Assembly: GCA_905234455.1 (NCBI GenBank)
Contig: CAJOIH010000007.1
Coordinates: 62,001-126,000 of the forward strand
Source: an uncultured Bacteroidales bacterium
GTDB lineage: Bacteria > Bacteroidota > Bacteroidia > Bacteroidales > F082
Direction: 5' to 3'
Length of the DNA stretch: 64,000 nucleotides
Shown: in pieces, positions 42,455 to 51,829 of the stretch
How the letters are laid out: each line of letters begins with the position of its first letter
How positions within the stretch are numbered: position 1 is the first letter of the stretch
Translations under genes and position numbers: made by a program
The notes under the pieces: generated by a model
Seen by the model: the letters and a program-made list of their open reading frames with translations, nothing else
Database searches by the model: none
Told to the model about the DNA's origin: nothing

Positions 42455-44596
42455 ATGAAAAAACTCTCTCTCCTTTGCTTCGCGGTGCTATTGCTTGCCG
42501 CCTGCACGCAACAATTGCCTGAAGCCAATTATGACGTTATTCCTCAACCGAAAGAGGTGAAACTCAATGAAGAAAAACCATTCGTGCTTCAGCAGTCAAC
42601 CAAAGTCTATTACGAGGAAGGCCTCCAGCGGGAAGCGCAGTTCCTTAGCGAGTATGTGAATGACATTTTAGGCTTTAAGATGGATTGCTTCGTCGCTAAC
42701 GCCCCTCGCAATGACGCAAGCAATGTGATATTACTCACAACCGATCCAGAGTGTATTGATCATTCCGAAGCTTATGAAATCGACATCACCACAAAGCAAG
42801 TCACCATCAAAGGTTCCGATGCCGCTGGCGTGTTCCACGGTGTCCAAACGATAAGAAAGAGTTTGCCGATGGCCTCTTCTGACACCAAACTGCCTGCATC
42901 CCTGACTTGCGGCACCATCCGCGACTGGCCGGAGTTTGCCTACCGCGGCATGCACCTTGACCCCTGCCGGCATTTTATGGATATTGACTCGGTGAAGATC
43001 TACATCGACATGCTGGCCTTGCACAACATGAATCAATTCCATTTCCACCTCAGCGAGGACCAAGGCTGGCGCATCGAGATCAAGAAATATCCTGAATTGA
43101 CTAAAGTGGGCGCCTACCGCAACGGCACCGTCATCGGACGCAACGGTCGCCTCTACGACACCATCCGCTATGGCGGCTTTTATACCCAGGAACAGCTACG
43201 TGATCTCGTTCAATACGCCGCCGAACGCCACGTCAACATCATCCCGGAGATTGACCTCCCGGGGCACATGCAAGCGGCTTTGGCCTCCTATCCTTGGTTG
43301 GGTTGCACCGGCGGTCCCTACGAGGTGTGGAAACGCTGGGGCGTGTCGGACGACGTGCTCTGCGCCGGCAATGAAAAAACGATGATGTTCGTCGAAGATG
43401 TTTTGAACGAGGTGATGGATATCTTCCCCTCACCGTACATCCACATCGGCGGTGATGAATGCCCCAAGGTGCGCTGGGAGCAATGCCCGAAATGCCAGAA
43501 GAAAATCAAGGAGCTTGGCATCAAAGGTGACGAACGCTTCTCGAAAGAGGACTACTTGCAGAGCTATGTGATGAACCGCATGGCCAAGGTGGTGGAAGCC
43601 CGAGGCCGCCGTGTGATTGGCTGGGACGAGATCCTTGAAGGCAACGTCTCTGAGACGGCCATCATCATGAGCTGGCGCGGCACTGAAGGCGGCATCGAGG
43701 CAGCACAAAAAGGTCATGATGTCATTATGTGCCCCACTTCACACCTTTATTTCGACTACTACCAAAGTGAAGATCCCTCCACCGAGCCTTCCTGTGTGGG
43801 CGGCTACTTGCCCGTGTCTAGGGTGTATGAGTTCCGCCCCCTGCCCAAGGAGCTGACACCTGAGCAACAGAAACATATCATCGGAGTCCAAGCCAACATC
43901 TGGACGGAATACATCACCTCGTTCCACCATGTGCAGTATATGGCCATGCCGCGTATGGACGCCCTGGCGGAGATCCAATGGAACAACCCCGATCCCGAGA
44001 GCCGCGACTTCGACGCCTTCGTGGAACGCTGCCGCCGGATGGCCGAGCTCTACGACCTCTACCATTACAACTACGCCAAGCAAATCTTCAACCCCCAGGT
44101 GTGGACCGACACCGTGGTACCGAACCTCGCCACACGTAAGCCCATCTTCCTGCGCGAGCAACCTAACGAGAAATATGCTTCGAGAGGGGCTGTGGTGCTC
44201 AACGACGGCGAAATGGGGCGTATCGCCTACACCTCAGGCCGTTGGTTGGGTTTCTGGGGACAGCCGCTCGACGCCGTCATCGACTTGGAACAGCCTTCCC
44301 AAATGAGCCATGTGCGTTTCCGCTCGTTAGTGAACAAAGGGGCGTGGATCTACAATCCGAGCCACGCCAGCGTGCTGGTCTCCGACGACGGTGAGAACTT
44401 CCGCGAAGTGGCACAACTCGAGATCCCGATCACCACTTGGATGGATAATGACGGGAATTTCACGTACGAACTGGAGTTTGAGCCGGTGACGGCAAGGTAT
44501 GTGGAAGTGATCGTCAAAGACCACATGCTACCTGAGGACCATGACGGATTTGGCTATCCGGCATGGATCTTCGTGGACGAGATCGAGGTGTTCTAA
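42455..44596 (+). CDS. GH20 beta-N-acetylhexosaminidase lipoprotein
   Basis: 713 residues from ATG 42455. Lipobox LLLAAC. An N-terminal GH20b alpha/beta domain is followed by the GH20 barrel, with GMHLDPCRHFMDID, FHFHLSEDQGWRIEIKKYPEL, IPEIDLPGHMQAAL and the catalytic pair in HIGGDECP (D334, E335; substrate-assisted mechanism). A C-terminal galactose-binding/discoidin-like domain (about 585-713) is present. It releases terminal GlcNAc/GalNAc from glycans or chitobiose at the cell envelope. Transcribed alone between the tRNA-like RNA and the convergent murF-alr gene. Confidence 0.93.
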   Translation: MKKLSLLCFAVLLLAACTQQLPEANYDVIPQPKEVKLNEEKPFVLQQSTKVYYEEGLQREAQFLSEYVNDILGFKMDCFVANAPRNDASNVILLTTDPECIDHSEAYEIDITTKQVTIKGSDAAGVFHGVQTIRKSLPMASSDTKLPASLTCGTIRDWPEFAYRGMHLDPCRHFMDIDSVKIYIDMLALHNMNQFHFHLSEDQGWRIEIKKYPELTKVGAYRNGTVIGRNGRLYDTIRYGGFYTQEQLRDLVQYAAERHVNIIPEIDLPGHMQAALASYPWLGCTGGPYEVWKRWGVSDDVLCAGNEKTMMFVEDVLNEVMDIFPSPYIHIGGDECPKVRWEQCPKCQKKIKELGIKGDERFSKEDYLQSYVMNRMAKVVEARGRRVIGWDEILEGNVSETAIIMSWRGTEGGIEAAQKGHDVIMCPTSHLYFDYYQSEDPSTEPSCVGGYLPVSRVYEFRPLPKELTPEQQKHIIGVQANIWTEYITSFHHVQYMAMPRMDALAEIQWNNPDPESRDFDAFVERCRRMAELYDLYHYNYAKQIFNPQVWTDTVVPNLATRKPIFLREQPNEKYASRGAVVLNDGEMGRIAYTSGRWLGFWGQPLDAVIDLEQPSQMSHVRFRSLVNKGAWIYNPSHASVLVSDDGENFREVAQLEIPITTWMDNDGNFTYELEFEPVTARYVEVIVKDHMLPEDHDGFGYPAWIFVDEIEVF

Positions 44597-44605
44597 GAAA
44601 TCGCC

Positions 44606-47074
44606 TCACTCCTGATAGTACACCCGTTTCACGCGTTGGGAGATGCGGGTCATCACCTCGTAGGGGATGGTCTGGCAGGCACGGGCGATGTCGTTGATGG
44701 GGTGTTCGGCGTCGAAGATCACCACGGTGTCGCCTTCTTGGGCGTTAATACCGGTGAGGTCGATCATGCACATATCCATGCAGATATCGCCGACGATGGG
44801 TACTTGTTGGCCGTCGATGTAGAACTTGCCGTTGCCGTTGCCCAGCAGGCGTGAGAGGCCGTCGGCATAGCCGATGGGCACGATGCCGATGCGCATGTCG
44901 TGGAAGGCACGACCGTGACGGTTGTAGCCGATGCTGTCGCCTGCCGGAATGTCCTTGATCTGATTGATGGTAGTCTTCAACGACACCACGGTCTCCAACA
45001 CTCCCTCGTCGGCCTTGCAGGTAGGCACGCCATAGAGGCCGATGCCCAGTCGTACCATGTCGAATTGGTATTGAGTGAATCTTGTGATGCCTGCTGTATT
45101 GAGGATATGGCGTAGCACCTTGTAGGGGAAGGCGTCGACGATCATCTGGCTGCCTTCTTGGAATACCCGGATCTGGCTCATGGTGAATTCGTCCTCCTCG
45201 GGGTTGTCGGCGGTGGCCAGGTGCGAGAACACGCTCTGCACATGGATCAGCGGGTTGTCCTGGATACGGCTGATGAGTTCAGGCAGTTCCTTCAGCGAGA
45301 AGCCCAGGCGGTGCATGCCTGTGTCGAGTTTGATGTGGACATTCAGGGGGATGGTGACGCCGGTGACGGCCAGTGTACGTTCGATCAGTTCCAAGTTGCG
45401 GAAGCTGAACACCTCGGGTTCGAGATGGTATTTGATGATGTTGTCGTAGCTGTTCACTTCAGGGCTCATCACCATGATGGGCAGGTTGATGCCTGCGCGA
45501 CGCAACTCCACGCCCTCATCGGCGAAGGCCACCGTCAGATAGTCGGCACGATGGTATTGCAAGATGTTCGAGACCTCGTAGTTGCCGCTACCGTAGCCGA
45601 AGGCCTTCACCATGACCATGATCTTGGTCTCGGGCTTGATGAGCGACCGGTAGTGGTTGAAGTTATTGACCAGGTGGTTGAAGTTGATCTCGAGCACTGT
45701 CTCATGGGCTTTTTCTTGCAGTTCCATGCTGATCTGCTCGAACTCGAAGGCGCGGGCACCTTTCAGCAGGATGGTCTGGTTGCGGAACTGAGAGAACGGA
45801 AAATGCAGCATGAAGTCGCCCACATTTTCGAAGAAGCGGCTGTCCTTCTTGAACTGGCGTGCCTGTCGGCTGATGGCTGGGCCGATGCCGATAAGTTGGG
45901 TGACGCCTTTTTCTTCGATGAGGCGGGCGATATAGGCATACAGTTCTTCTTCGTCGCGGCCGCTTTGGAGGATGTCGGACAGCACCAGCACCTTCTCCTT
46001 ATGTTGCCGCTGTTGGTTCATCATGTCGAGTGCGATGGCCAGGGAGTTGACGTCGGAGTTGTAGTAGTCGTTGACGATGGTGCAGTTGTTGATGCCCGCC
46101 TTGATTTCGAGACGCATGGCGATGGAGGCCAGGTTGCCGAGACGTTCGGCAAGCACTTTGGGGTCCATCTGCATCAGCAGGCAGACGGCGATGCAGTGGA
46201 TGGCATTCTCGATGGAGGCGTCGTCGATGAATGGAATGGAGAAAGACAGCGTATCGCCATGATAGACGATTTTCAGGGAGGTGTTTTTTTTCTTTTTCTC
46301 GATGGCGGCGACGTAGAGCTCGGCTTCTTGGAACTTACGGCTCCATGGCAGCAGTTTCACCTTCTTGTCGAGCCGTGCCCGGAGGATCACCTGTTGGATA
46401 TCGTAGTAGTCCATGCAATACACCAGGGTCTCCACTTGGGTGAAGAGGTTGAGCTTCTCCCCTGCCTTCTGTTCGAAGCTGATGAAGTTCTCCTGATGTG
46501 CCTGTCCGATGTTAGTGAACACGCCGATGGTGGGTTGGACGATTTTCTGTAGGGCAGCCATCTCGTTGGGCTTGGAGACGCCGGCTTCGAAGATGCCCAG
46601 CTGATGGGTGCTGTTCATCTGCCACACGGAGAGAGGCACGCCCACTTGGGAGTTGTAGCTCTTGGGGCTGCGCACGATGTGGTAGTCGGGGCTGAGCAGT
46701 TGTGCGAGCCATTCCTTGACGATGGTCTTGCCGTTGCTGCCGGTGATGCCGATGACGGGGATGTCGAACTGTTGTCGATGCCAGGCGGCCAGTTTTTGTA
46801 AGGCTGCCAGGGTGTCGTCGACCACGATGAAGGCCGCCTCGGGGAAGTCTTTTGTTGCAGGTGTGTGTGACACCACGAAGGCACGGACGCCGTTGTCGTA
46901 GAGGTCCTTGAGATATTTATGACCATCATTTCTTTCACTCGTCAGTGCGAAGAAAAGTGTCTTGGAGGCCGACATGAGCCGACGGCTGTCGATGAGCAGG
47001 TCGGTGATCTCGTAATCCACCGAGGAGCCCATCAGACGGCCGCCGACGATTTCCGATATTTGTTGGATGATCAA
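44606..47074 (-). CDS. murF-alr: MurF-alanine racemase fusion
   Basis: 822 residues. The N-terminal ~455 form UDP-MurNAc-tripeptide:D-Ala-D-Ala ligase, with the P-loop GITGSNGKT and FEAGVSKPNEM. The C-terminal ~365 form PLP-dependent alanine racemase, with the PLP-lysine segment MVMVKAFGYGSG, HIKLDTGMHRLGF, RLGIGLYG and the catalytic-Tyr region SIGYNRHGRA. The fusion joins D-Ala production with its use in peptidoglycan and is known from Bacteroidota. It starts at TTG 47074 in a TTGA overlap with the ackA stop. Confidence 0.94.
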   Translation of the reverse strand: MIIQQISEIVGGRLMGSSVDYEITDLLIDSRRLMSASKTLFFALTSERNDGHKYLKDLYDNGVRAFVVSHTPATKDFPEAAFIVVDDTLAALQKLAAWHRQQFDIPVIGITGSNGKTIVKEWLAQLLSPDYHIVRSPKSYNSQVGVPLSVWQMNSTHQLGIFEAGVSKPNEMAALQKIVQPTIGVFTNIGQAHQENFISFEQKAGEKLNLFTQVETLVYCMDYYDIQQVILRARLDKKVKLLPWSRKFQEAELYVAAIEKKKKNTSLKIVYHGDTLSFSIPFIDDASIENAIHCIAVCLLMQMDPKVLAERLGNLASIAMRLEIKAGINNCTIVNDYYNSDVNSLAIALDMMNQQRQHKEKVLVLSDILQSGRDEEELYAYIARLIEEKGVTQLIGIGPAISRQARQFKKDSRFFENVGDFMLHFPFSQFRNQTILLKGARAFEFEQISMELQEKAHETVLEINFNHLVNNFNHYRSLIKPETKIMVMVKAFGYGSGNYEVSNILQYHRADYLTVAFADEGVELRRAGINLPIMVMSPEVNSYDNIIKYHLEPEVFSFRNLELIERTLAVTGVTIPLNVHIKLDTGMHRLGFSLKELPELISRIQDNPLIHVQSVFSHLATADNPEEDEFTMSQIRVFQEGSQMIVDAFPYKVLRHILNTAGITRFTQYQFDMVRLGIGLYGVPTCKADEGVLETVVSLKTTINQIKDIPAGDSIGYNRHGRAFHDMRIGIVPIGYADGLSRLLGNGNGKFYIDGQQVPIVGDICMDMCMIDLTGINAQEGDTVVIFDAEHPINDIARACQTIPYEVMTRISQRVKRVYYQE

Positions 47075-48276
47075 TTTTGAACCAAATTAAAGGTATCTTG
47101 TGCGATGACGAACTCCTCGTCGGTCGGGTACACCACCACGGTGACTTTGGAGTCGGGGGTAGAGATGATGCCGGCTTCGCCGATGAGATCCTTGTTGGCG
47201 CGGTGGTCGAGGACGATGCCGAGGCCTTCCATGTTCTCGAGGATGGCCTCACGCATGAACCAGGCGTTTTCGCCGATGCCACCAGTCATGACGATGATGT
47301 CGGCGCCGTTCATCACGGCCATATAGCCGCCGATGTATTTCTTCACGCGGTGGGCGAACATGTTGAAGGCGTAAGTGCAGCGTTCGTCGCCTTCTTCCTT
47401 GCCGGCACGGACATCGCGCATGTCCTGTTTGCCGCCGGTGATACCCACGAGGCCCGACTTCTTATTGACCAGGGTGTTCATCTCCTTGGTGTTATAGCCT
47501 TCCTTGTCCATGATATACATGAAGGCGCCCAGGTCGAGGTCGCCAGTACGGCTACCCATCACGAGGCCTTCCACTGGGGTGAAGCCCATGGAGGTCTCGA
47601 CCGACTTGCCGTATTCGACGGCGGCGATGGAGGCGCCGCTACCGAGGTGGCAGGTGACAATCTTGGTCTTCTTCCAATCTTTGTCGACGAAGGCGGCAGC
47701 CTTTTCGGCGACGAACTTATGGCTGGTGCCGTGGAAGCCGTAGCGGCGTACGCGGTACTTCTCGTAGTATTCATACGGAAGAGCATAGAGGTAGGCCTCG
47801 GGCGGCATGGTGCTATGGAACGAGGTGTCGAACACGGCAGCCATGGGGATGCCGGGCAGCACTTCCTGCATGGCGGCGATGCCTTGCAGGGCGCCGGGGT
47901 TATGGAGGGGAGCCAGGTCGCACAGGTCCTTGATCATGCTGATGACATTGTCGTCGATGCGGACGCTCTGTGAGAACTTCTCGCCGCCATGGGCCACGCG
48001 GTGGCCGACGGCATTGATTTCCTTCAGGTCCTTGATGACGCCCATCTTCGGGTCGACCAAAGCCTTGAGTACCAGCTTGATACCTTCAGTGTGGTTCGGG
48101 ATGGGAAGTTGTTCATAGTACTTCTCGCCGTTGTATTTATGGGTAAACTCGCCCATTTCGAGGCCGATGCGCTCGAGCAGGCCCTTGGCCAGCAGGTGGG
48201 CGCTGTTGGCGTTTTCCATATCCAGCAGCTGGTATTTGATGGAGGAGCTGCCGCAGTTTAAGACTAATATTTTCAT
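47071..48276 (-). CDS. ackA: Acetate kinase
   Basis: Converts acetyl phosphate and ADP to acetate and ATP, the energy-yielding end of mixed-acid fermentation. 401 residues. LNCGSSSIKYQL (5-16), DTSFHSTMPPEAYLYALP, GFHGTSHKFV, CHLGSGASIAAV and MTGGIGENAWFMREAIL are the ASKHA-fold motifs. It starts in the pta stop codon (ATGA) and ends overlapping murF-alr, so the three genes are coupled. Confidence 0.97.
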   Translation of the reverse strand: MKILVLNCGSSSIKYQLLDMENANSAHLLAKGLLERIGLEMGEFTHKYNGEKYYEQLPIPNHTEGIKLVLKALVDPKMGVIKDLKEINAVGHRVAHGGEKFSQSVRIDDNVISMIKDLCDLAPLHNPGALQGIAAMQEVLPGIPMAAVFDTSFHSTMPPEAYLYALPYEYYEKYRVRRYGFHGTSHKFVAEKAAAFVDKDWKKTKIVTCHLGSGASIAAVEYGKSVETSMGFTPVEGLVMGSRTGDLDLGAFMYIMDKEGYNTKEMNTLVNKKSGLVGITGGKQDMRDVRAGKEEGDERCTYAFNMFAHRVKKYIGGYMAVMNGADIIVMTGGIGENAWFMREAILENMEGLGIVLDHRANKDLIGEAGIISTPDSKVTVVVYPTDEEFVIAQDTFNLVQN

Positions 48277-49280
48277 TTTTGTGCAATTGCTTGGTTACAG
48301 GTAATAGCGACTAATTTATACACGTCATCGATGGAGCATCCGCGGCTGAGGTCGTTGCAGGGTTTGGCGAGGCCTTGGAGGACGGGGCCGACGGCTTCGG
48401 CGCCGGCGAGACGTTGGACGAGCTTATAGGCGATGTTGCCCACTTCGAGGCAGGGGAACACGAGGGTGTTGGCTTTACCGGCGACGGGGCTGCCCGGGGC
48501 CTTGCTGGCACCCACTGAAGGCACGATGGCGGCATCGGCTTGGAGTTCTCCGTCGAGGACGAGGTCGGGACGGCGTTCCTTGGCGATGCGGGTGGCTTCG
48601 ATGACCTTGTCGACGACTTCATGCTTGGCGCTGCCCTTGGTGGAGAAGCTCAGGATGGCGGTGATGGGGTCGATCTTGGCGATGGCCTTGGCGGTGTCGG
48701 CGGTGCAGATGGCGATCTCGGCCAGCTGTTCGGCGGTGGGCATGGGGGTCACGGCGCAGTCGGCAAACACCATACGTCCGTCCGTGCCGTAGGGGCAGCC
48801 TTCGGGAAGGAACATGGTGAAGGCGCCGCTGACACAGCTCACGCCGGGGACGGTCTTGATGATCTGCAAGGCGGGACGGAGCATGTCGCCTGTGGTGCTG
48901 CGGGCGCCGCTGACGAGACCGTCGGCTTCACCTGCCTTGACCAGCAAGATACCGAGGTACATGAAGTTGCCAGCCAGGTCGTAAGCCTGTTCGGGGGTCA
49001 TGCCTTTGGCTTTGCGGATCTCGAAGAGGAGGTCGGCATATTTCTGACGGTCGGGATTGTCCATGGGGTCGATGAGGCGGGCCTTGCCGATGTTCTGGAG
49101 GCCGAATTCAGCGGCCATCTCCTTGATCTTGGCGGCAGGGCCGATGAGGATGATGTCGGCCACGCCGTCGGCGAGCAGACGGTCGGCGGCTTTCAGGGTA
49201 CGGGGTTCGTCACCTTCGGGAAGCACAATGCGTTGCTTGTGGGCTTGGGCATTGGCGATGATTTCTTGCATTAAGTTCAT
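48273..49280 (-). CDS. pta: Phosphate acetyltransferase
   Basis: Forms acetyl phosphate from acetyl-CoA. 335 residues, the short catalytic-domain form (E. coli Pta has an extra N-terminal regulatory half). RIVLPEGDEPRTLKAAD, ADGLVSGARSTTGDMLRPALQII, VFADCAVTPMPTAEQLAEIA, ILSFSTKGSAKH and NTLVFPCLEVGNIAYKLVQRL are PTA signatures. Coupled to ackA by an ATGA overlap. A minus-strand promoter TTG-N20-TAAATTTG sits just upstream. Confidence 0.96.
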   Translation of the reverse strand: MNLMQEIIANAQAHKQRIVLPEGDEPRTLKAADRLLADGVADIILIGPAAKIKEMAAEFGLQNIGKARLIDPMDNPDRQKYADLLFEIRKAKGMTPEQAYDLAGNFMYLGILLVKAGEADGLVSGARSTTGDMLRPALQIIKTVPGVSCVSGAFTMFLPEGCPYGTDGRMVFADCAVTPMPTAEQLAEIAICTADTAKAIAKIDPITAILSFSTKGSAKHEVVDKVIEATRIAKERRPDLVLDGELQADAAIVPSVGASKAPGSPVAGKANTLVFPCLEVGNIAYKLVQRLAGAEAVGPVLQGLAKPCNDLSRGCSIDDVYKLVAITCNQAIAQK

Positions 49281-49320
49281 GTTGCGATGTATTTGTTGGA
49301 TGATGAATTGTTCAGAAGCG

Positions 49321-49351
49321 CAAATTTACAAAATTAGGAAAAGGTAAACAA
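49321..49351 (-). promoter_or_regulatory. Promoter of pta-ackA-murF/alr, partly inside gtrA
   Basis: Minus strand: TTG (49351-49349), 20-nt spacer, TAAATTTG (49328-49321), 41 nt before the pta ATG. The -33 box lies within the 3' end of the gtrA-like gene. Confidence 0.68.
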
Positions 49352-49726
49352 CAAATTTCCAAAGAAATTCCAAAGCATGGCCGCTCCCACGGCAAATACC
49401 TTGCTGAGGTAGAAATTCCATTTCAGCTTACCGTTGAGGAGGTAAACGGTGAGGGTGTCGATGCCCAAGCCGATCACCGAAACCAGGAAGTATTTGGCGT
49501 ATTCGGTCCCTACTTGGGGGTTGGTGCTTTGGAAAGTCCACCAGCGGTTGAGGAGGTAGTTGTTAGTGGCGGCGAAGACAAAGCCAAGGATGTTGCTGAG
49601 GTATTTGTTGAACTTGCAGACCTCCTTGAAGAACCAGGTGACGCCAAAGTTCACCAGCACTCCGGAGGCACCCACGGCGCCAAACTTCATGAACTTGAAC
49701 AAGAAGGCTTTGTCGAGTCCCATCAT
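49334..49726 (-). CDS. GtrA-family membrane protein
   Basis: 130 residues with four hydrophobic helices and the GtrA marks FGAVGASGVLVNFGVTWFF and NNYLLNRWWTFQ. GtrA-like proteins flip or assist transfer of polyprenol-linked sugars across the inner membrane and often work with Dpm1-like glycosyltransferases; one such enzyme is encoded at 34987-35724. It begins in a 4-nt overlap with the cytidine deaminase stop. Confidence 0.9.
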   Translation of the reverse strand: MMGLDKAFLFKFMKFGAVGASGVLVNFGVTWFFKEVCKFNKYLSNILGFVFAATNNYLLNRWWTFQSTNPQVGTEYAKYFLVSVIGLGIDTLTVYLLNGKLKWNFYLSKVFAVGAAMLWNFFGNLLFTFS

Positions 49727-50214
49727 AAGAACTTGGTAAGGAAGATGAAGGGCATCAGGGTCTCGACGCCGTCGAACACGAAGACCTTGCCGGTATTGCC
49801 CTGGCAGATGATGCGCATAGGCAGACCCGAACGCTGCTCAGCTTCCACCATCACCTGACGGCAGGCGCCACAAGGTGCCACGGGTTCGGTGACCTCGGTG
49901 ATCTCGGAGCGGGCGGTGATGGCCAAGGCTTCGATAGGAACGCCGGGGTGTTGGGCCTGAGCCGAAAACAGGGCCACACGCTCAGCGCAGAGGCCGCTGG
50001 GATAGGCGGCGTTTTCGATGTTGTTGCCTTTGACGACGGCACCGTTGGCCAGCCTGACGGCCGCGCCCACATGGAACTTCGAATAGGGCACATACGAGTT
50101 GTCGGTGGCTTCGTGGGCCTTGAGGAGAAGCTCGGCGTCGGCCGCGGCATGGGCGGCCAATTCCTTCTCGTCCTCATAAACGGTGTAGTCGGAAATAAAC
50201 TGTTGTTTCTTCAT
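49723..50214 (-). CDS. cdd: Cytidine deaminase
   Basis: 163 residues from ATG 50214 (the longer frame to 50283 overlaps the ligase gene and is unlikely). Zinc site: CAERVALFSAQ (CAE) and PCGACRQVM (PCxxC). SYVPYSKFHVGAAV is the N-terminal substrate segment. It deaminates cytidine and deoxycytidine in pyrimidine salvage. The C-terminus LMPFIFLTKFL resembles the usual LLPxxF tail. Lies between the O-antigen ligase-like gene (upstream, 2-nt gap) and gtrA (overlap). Confidence 0.95.
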   Translation of the reverse strand: MKKQQFISDYTVYEDEKELAAHAAADAELLLKAHEATDNSYVPYSKFHVGAAVRLANGAVVKGNNIENAAYPSGLCAERVALFSAQAQHPGVPIEALAITARSEITEVTEPVAPCGACRQVMVEAEQRSGLPMRIICQGNTGKVFVFDGVETLMPFIFLTKFL

Positions 50215-50215
50215 G

Positions 50216-51829
50216 TTATTGTTTTTGGGGCTCTTCCTCCCTGTTTCCGAGTGCAAAGATAAGCAAAGTATTGAAAAAAGCAAACCACATCACCCCGGCC
50301 TGGGTCTCGATGGTATCTTCGGGCAGCATCGAGAGCAGGGCGATGACCAGGAAGACGGTGTAGAGGTAGGTGCGGTAACGTTTGGCTGAACAGTAGGGCA
50401 ACAACAGCGTCACCAGGAAGAGCAGCAGTCCCACGATGCCGAAGCCCACGGTGATGGAGAGGTACTGGTTGTGGGCACGGTGGCGGTATTGCGGCTCCAA
50501 GGGCGACTGCAGTTCGTCGTAAGCCCGTTGATAGGCATCGGGGAGGTCGCCGGTGCCCACTCCAAAGACGGGATGCTGTTGGATCAAGTGCCACGAGGCC
50601 CTAGTGTATTCGATGCGTTGCGACAACGAGCCTCCGTTAGGGTTGTTGTAACGACGGTACTGGTTGTATTCGAAAGCGGTCTCCGAGAGTCTTGCCCTGA
50701 CGCCGGGATGCGTAAGGTTGTTGTAGTTGGCAACACCATTCTCCACATTGCGGAGGTCCTCGTCGGTCAAAGCGGCCACCCCCGAGGCATCTTTTCGCAA
50801 TCCTTTGGAAGTCAGGTATCTAGCTAATGTCGCCTCCAGATTTTCCCCATTGCGTGTGAGCCCGTCATAGTCCAGCGCACTGCGTTGGTTCCAGGCCTCG
50901 CACATCTCGGGACGGCAGAAATACAAGCCGATGTATTGGCCATCCTCCACGGGGAAGCAGATCGTGTCGTGCCAGTAGTCGTTGCCCAGTGCGGTTTTTT
51001 TCTCGAGTGTGGCGAGATCGACCGGTTCCACTTCCAAAAGACGGTTGAAGGTACGGTGGACGAGCAATCCGGCCACCACGGGAACGGCGATGACCACAGC
51101 CAGTCCCACCACTTTCCACGTGGTGCTTCTCACCTTGGTGAAATAAAGGTAAAGCAAAGAGGCGACTACCAATCCGGCAAAGGCCAGATAGCCCGAGAGG
51201 GATTCAAAGAGGTAAATCTGGGAGACGAACCAAAACAGCAGGAACCACATGACATACCCATTCAAGGCGGTTTTGGTGCTGAAGGCCGGAACGACTTTCC
51301 CTTTGGTGATGGGTCTCTCGTAGATGTAATAGAGGATGATGCCCATCGCCATCACGATGTTCAGGCAGAAACGGATGTGGCTGATGAAGTGCGAAATCTC
51401 GCGGATGTCGCCATAGTCGTTTTTCAAATAATAGCCGAAGCTGATGCAGGTGGCGACGAACACCGAGGCCACATAAATGAGCATCAGCAGGTCGAAGTGT
51501 TTTTTGTCCAAGGGTCTCTCTGACGACAGCACCAGGGGCAGGATCAGCAGGGGCAGCTTCACCCTGAGGTCCTTGAAGGCGTAGGCGAAGTCGGAGGTGT
51601 AGATCAATCCGATAAGGTGGAGCAGATAAAGGGAGACCAGCACCAGGGCGATCTTATTGTGGAAGAAGCGTTGCAGTTTGACTTTGACCGGGTCGCCGGT
51701 GAAGAGCCACACGCCCATGATGAGAAACTGCGAGGCGCCCATCAGAAATGGCGAAAGCGTGAGGCTTACGGCCATCAGGGCGAGGCAAATGAAATATGCC
51801 GTTCTCCGTTTTTCGTTATCCGTTCTCAC
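50216..51829 (-). CDS. O-antigen ligase/polymerase-family membrane protein
   Basis: 537 residues with 10 or more membrane helices split by a large periplasmic loop (about 268-415). The loop contains Wzy_C-type landmarks, and [20 protein letters not shown] with [16 protein letters not shown] follows it, the H/G-rich motif of Wzy_C/WaaL proteins. It transfers or polymerises lipid-linked glycans at the outer face of the inner membrane. Overlaps the YidD-protease gene by 4 nt upstream. Which glycan is handled is unknown. Confidence 0.86.
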   Translation of the reverse strand: MRTDNEKRRTAYFICLALMAVSLTLSPFLMGASQFLIMGVWLFTGDPVKVKLQRFFHNKIALVLVSLYLLHLIGLIYTSDFAYAFKDLRVKLPLLILPLVLSSERPLDKKHFDLLMLIYVASVFVATCISFGYYLKNDYGDIREISHFISHIRFCLNIVMAMGIILYYIYERPITKGKVVPAFSTKTALNGYVMWFLLFWFVSQIYLFESLSGYLAFAGLVVASLLYLYFTKVRSTTWKVVGLAVVIAVPVVAGLLVHRTFNRLLEVEPVDLATLEKKTALGNDYWHDTICFPVEDGQYIGLYFCRPEMCEAWNQRSALDYDGLTRNGENLEATLARYLTSKGLRKDASGVAALTDEDLRNVENGVANYNNLTHPGVRARLSETAFEYNQYRRYNNPNGGSLSQRIEYTRASWHLIQQHPVFGVGTGDLPDAYQRAYDELQSPLEPQYRHRAHNQYLSITVGFGIVGLLLFLVTLLLPYCSAKRYRTYLYTVFLVIALLSMLPEDTIETQAGVMWFAFFNTLLIFALGNREEEPQKQ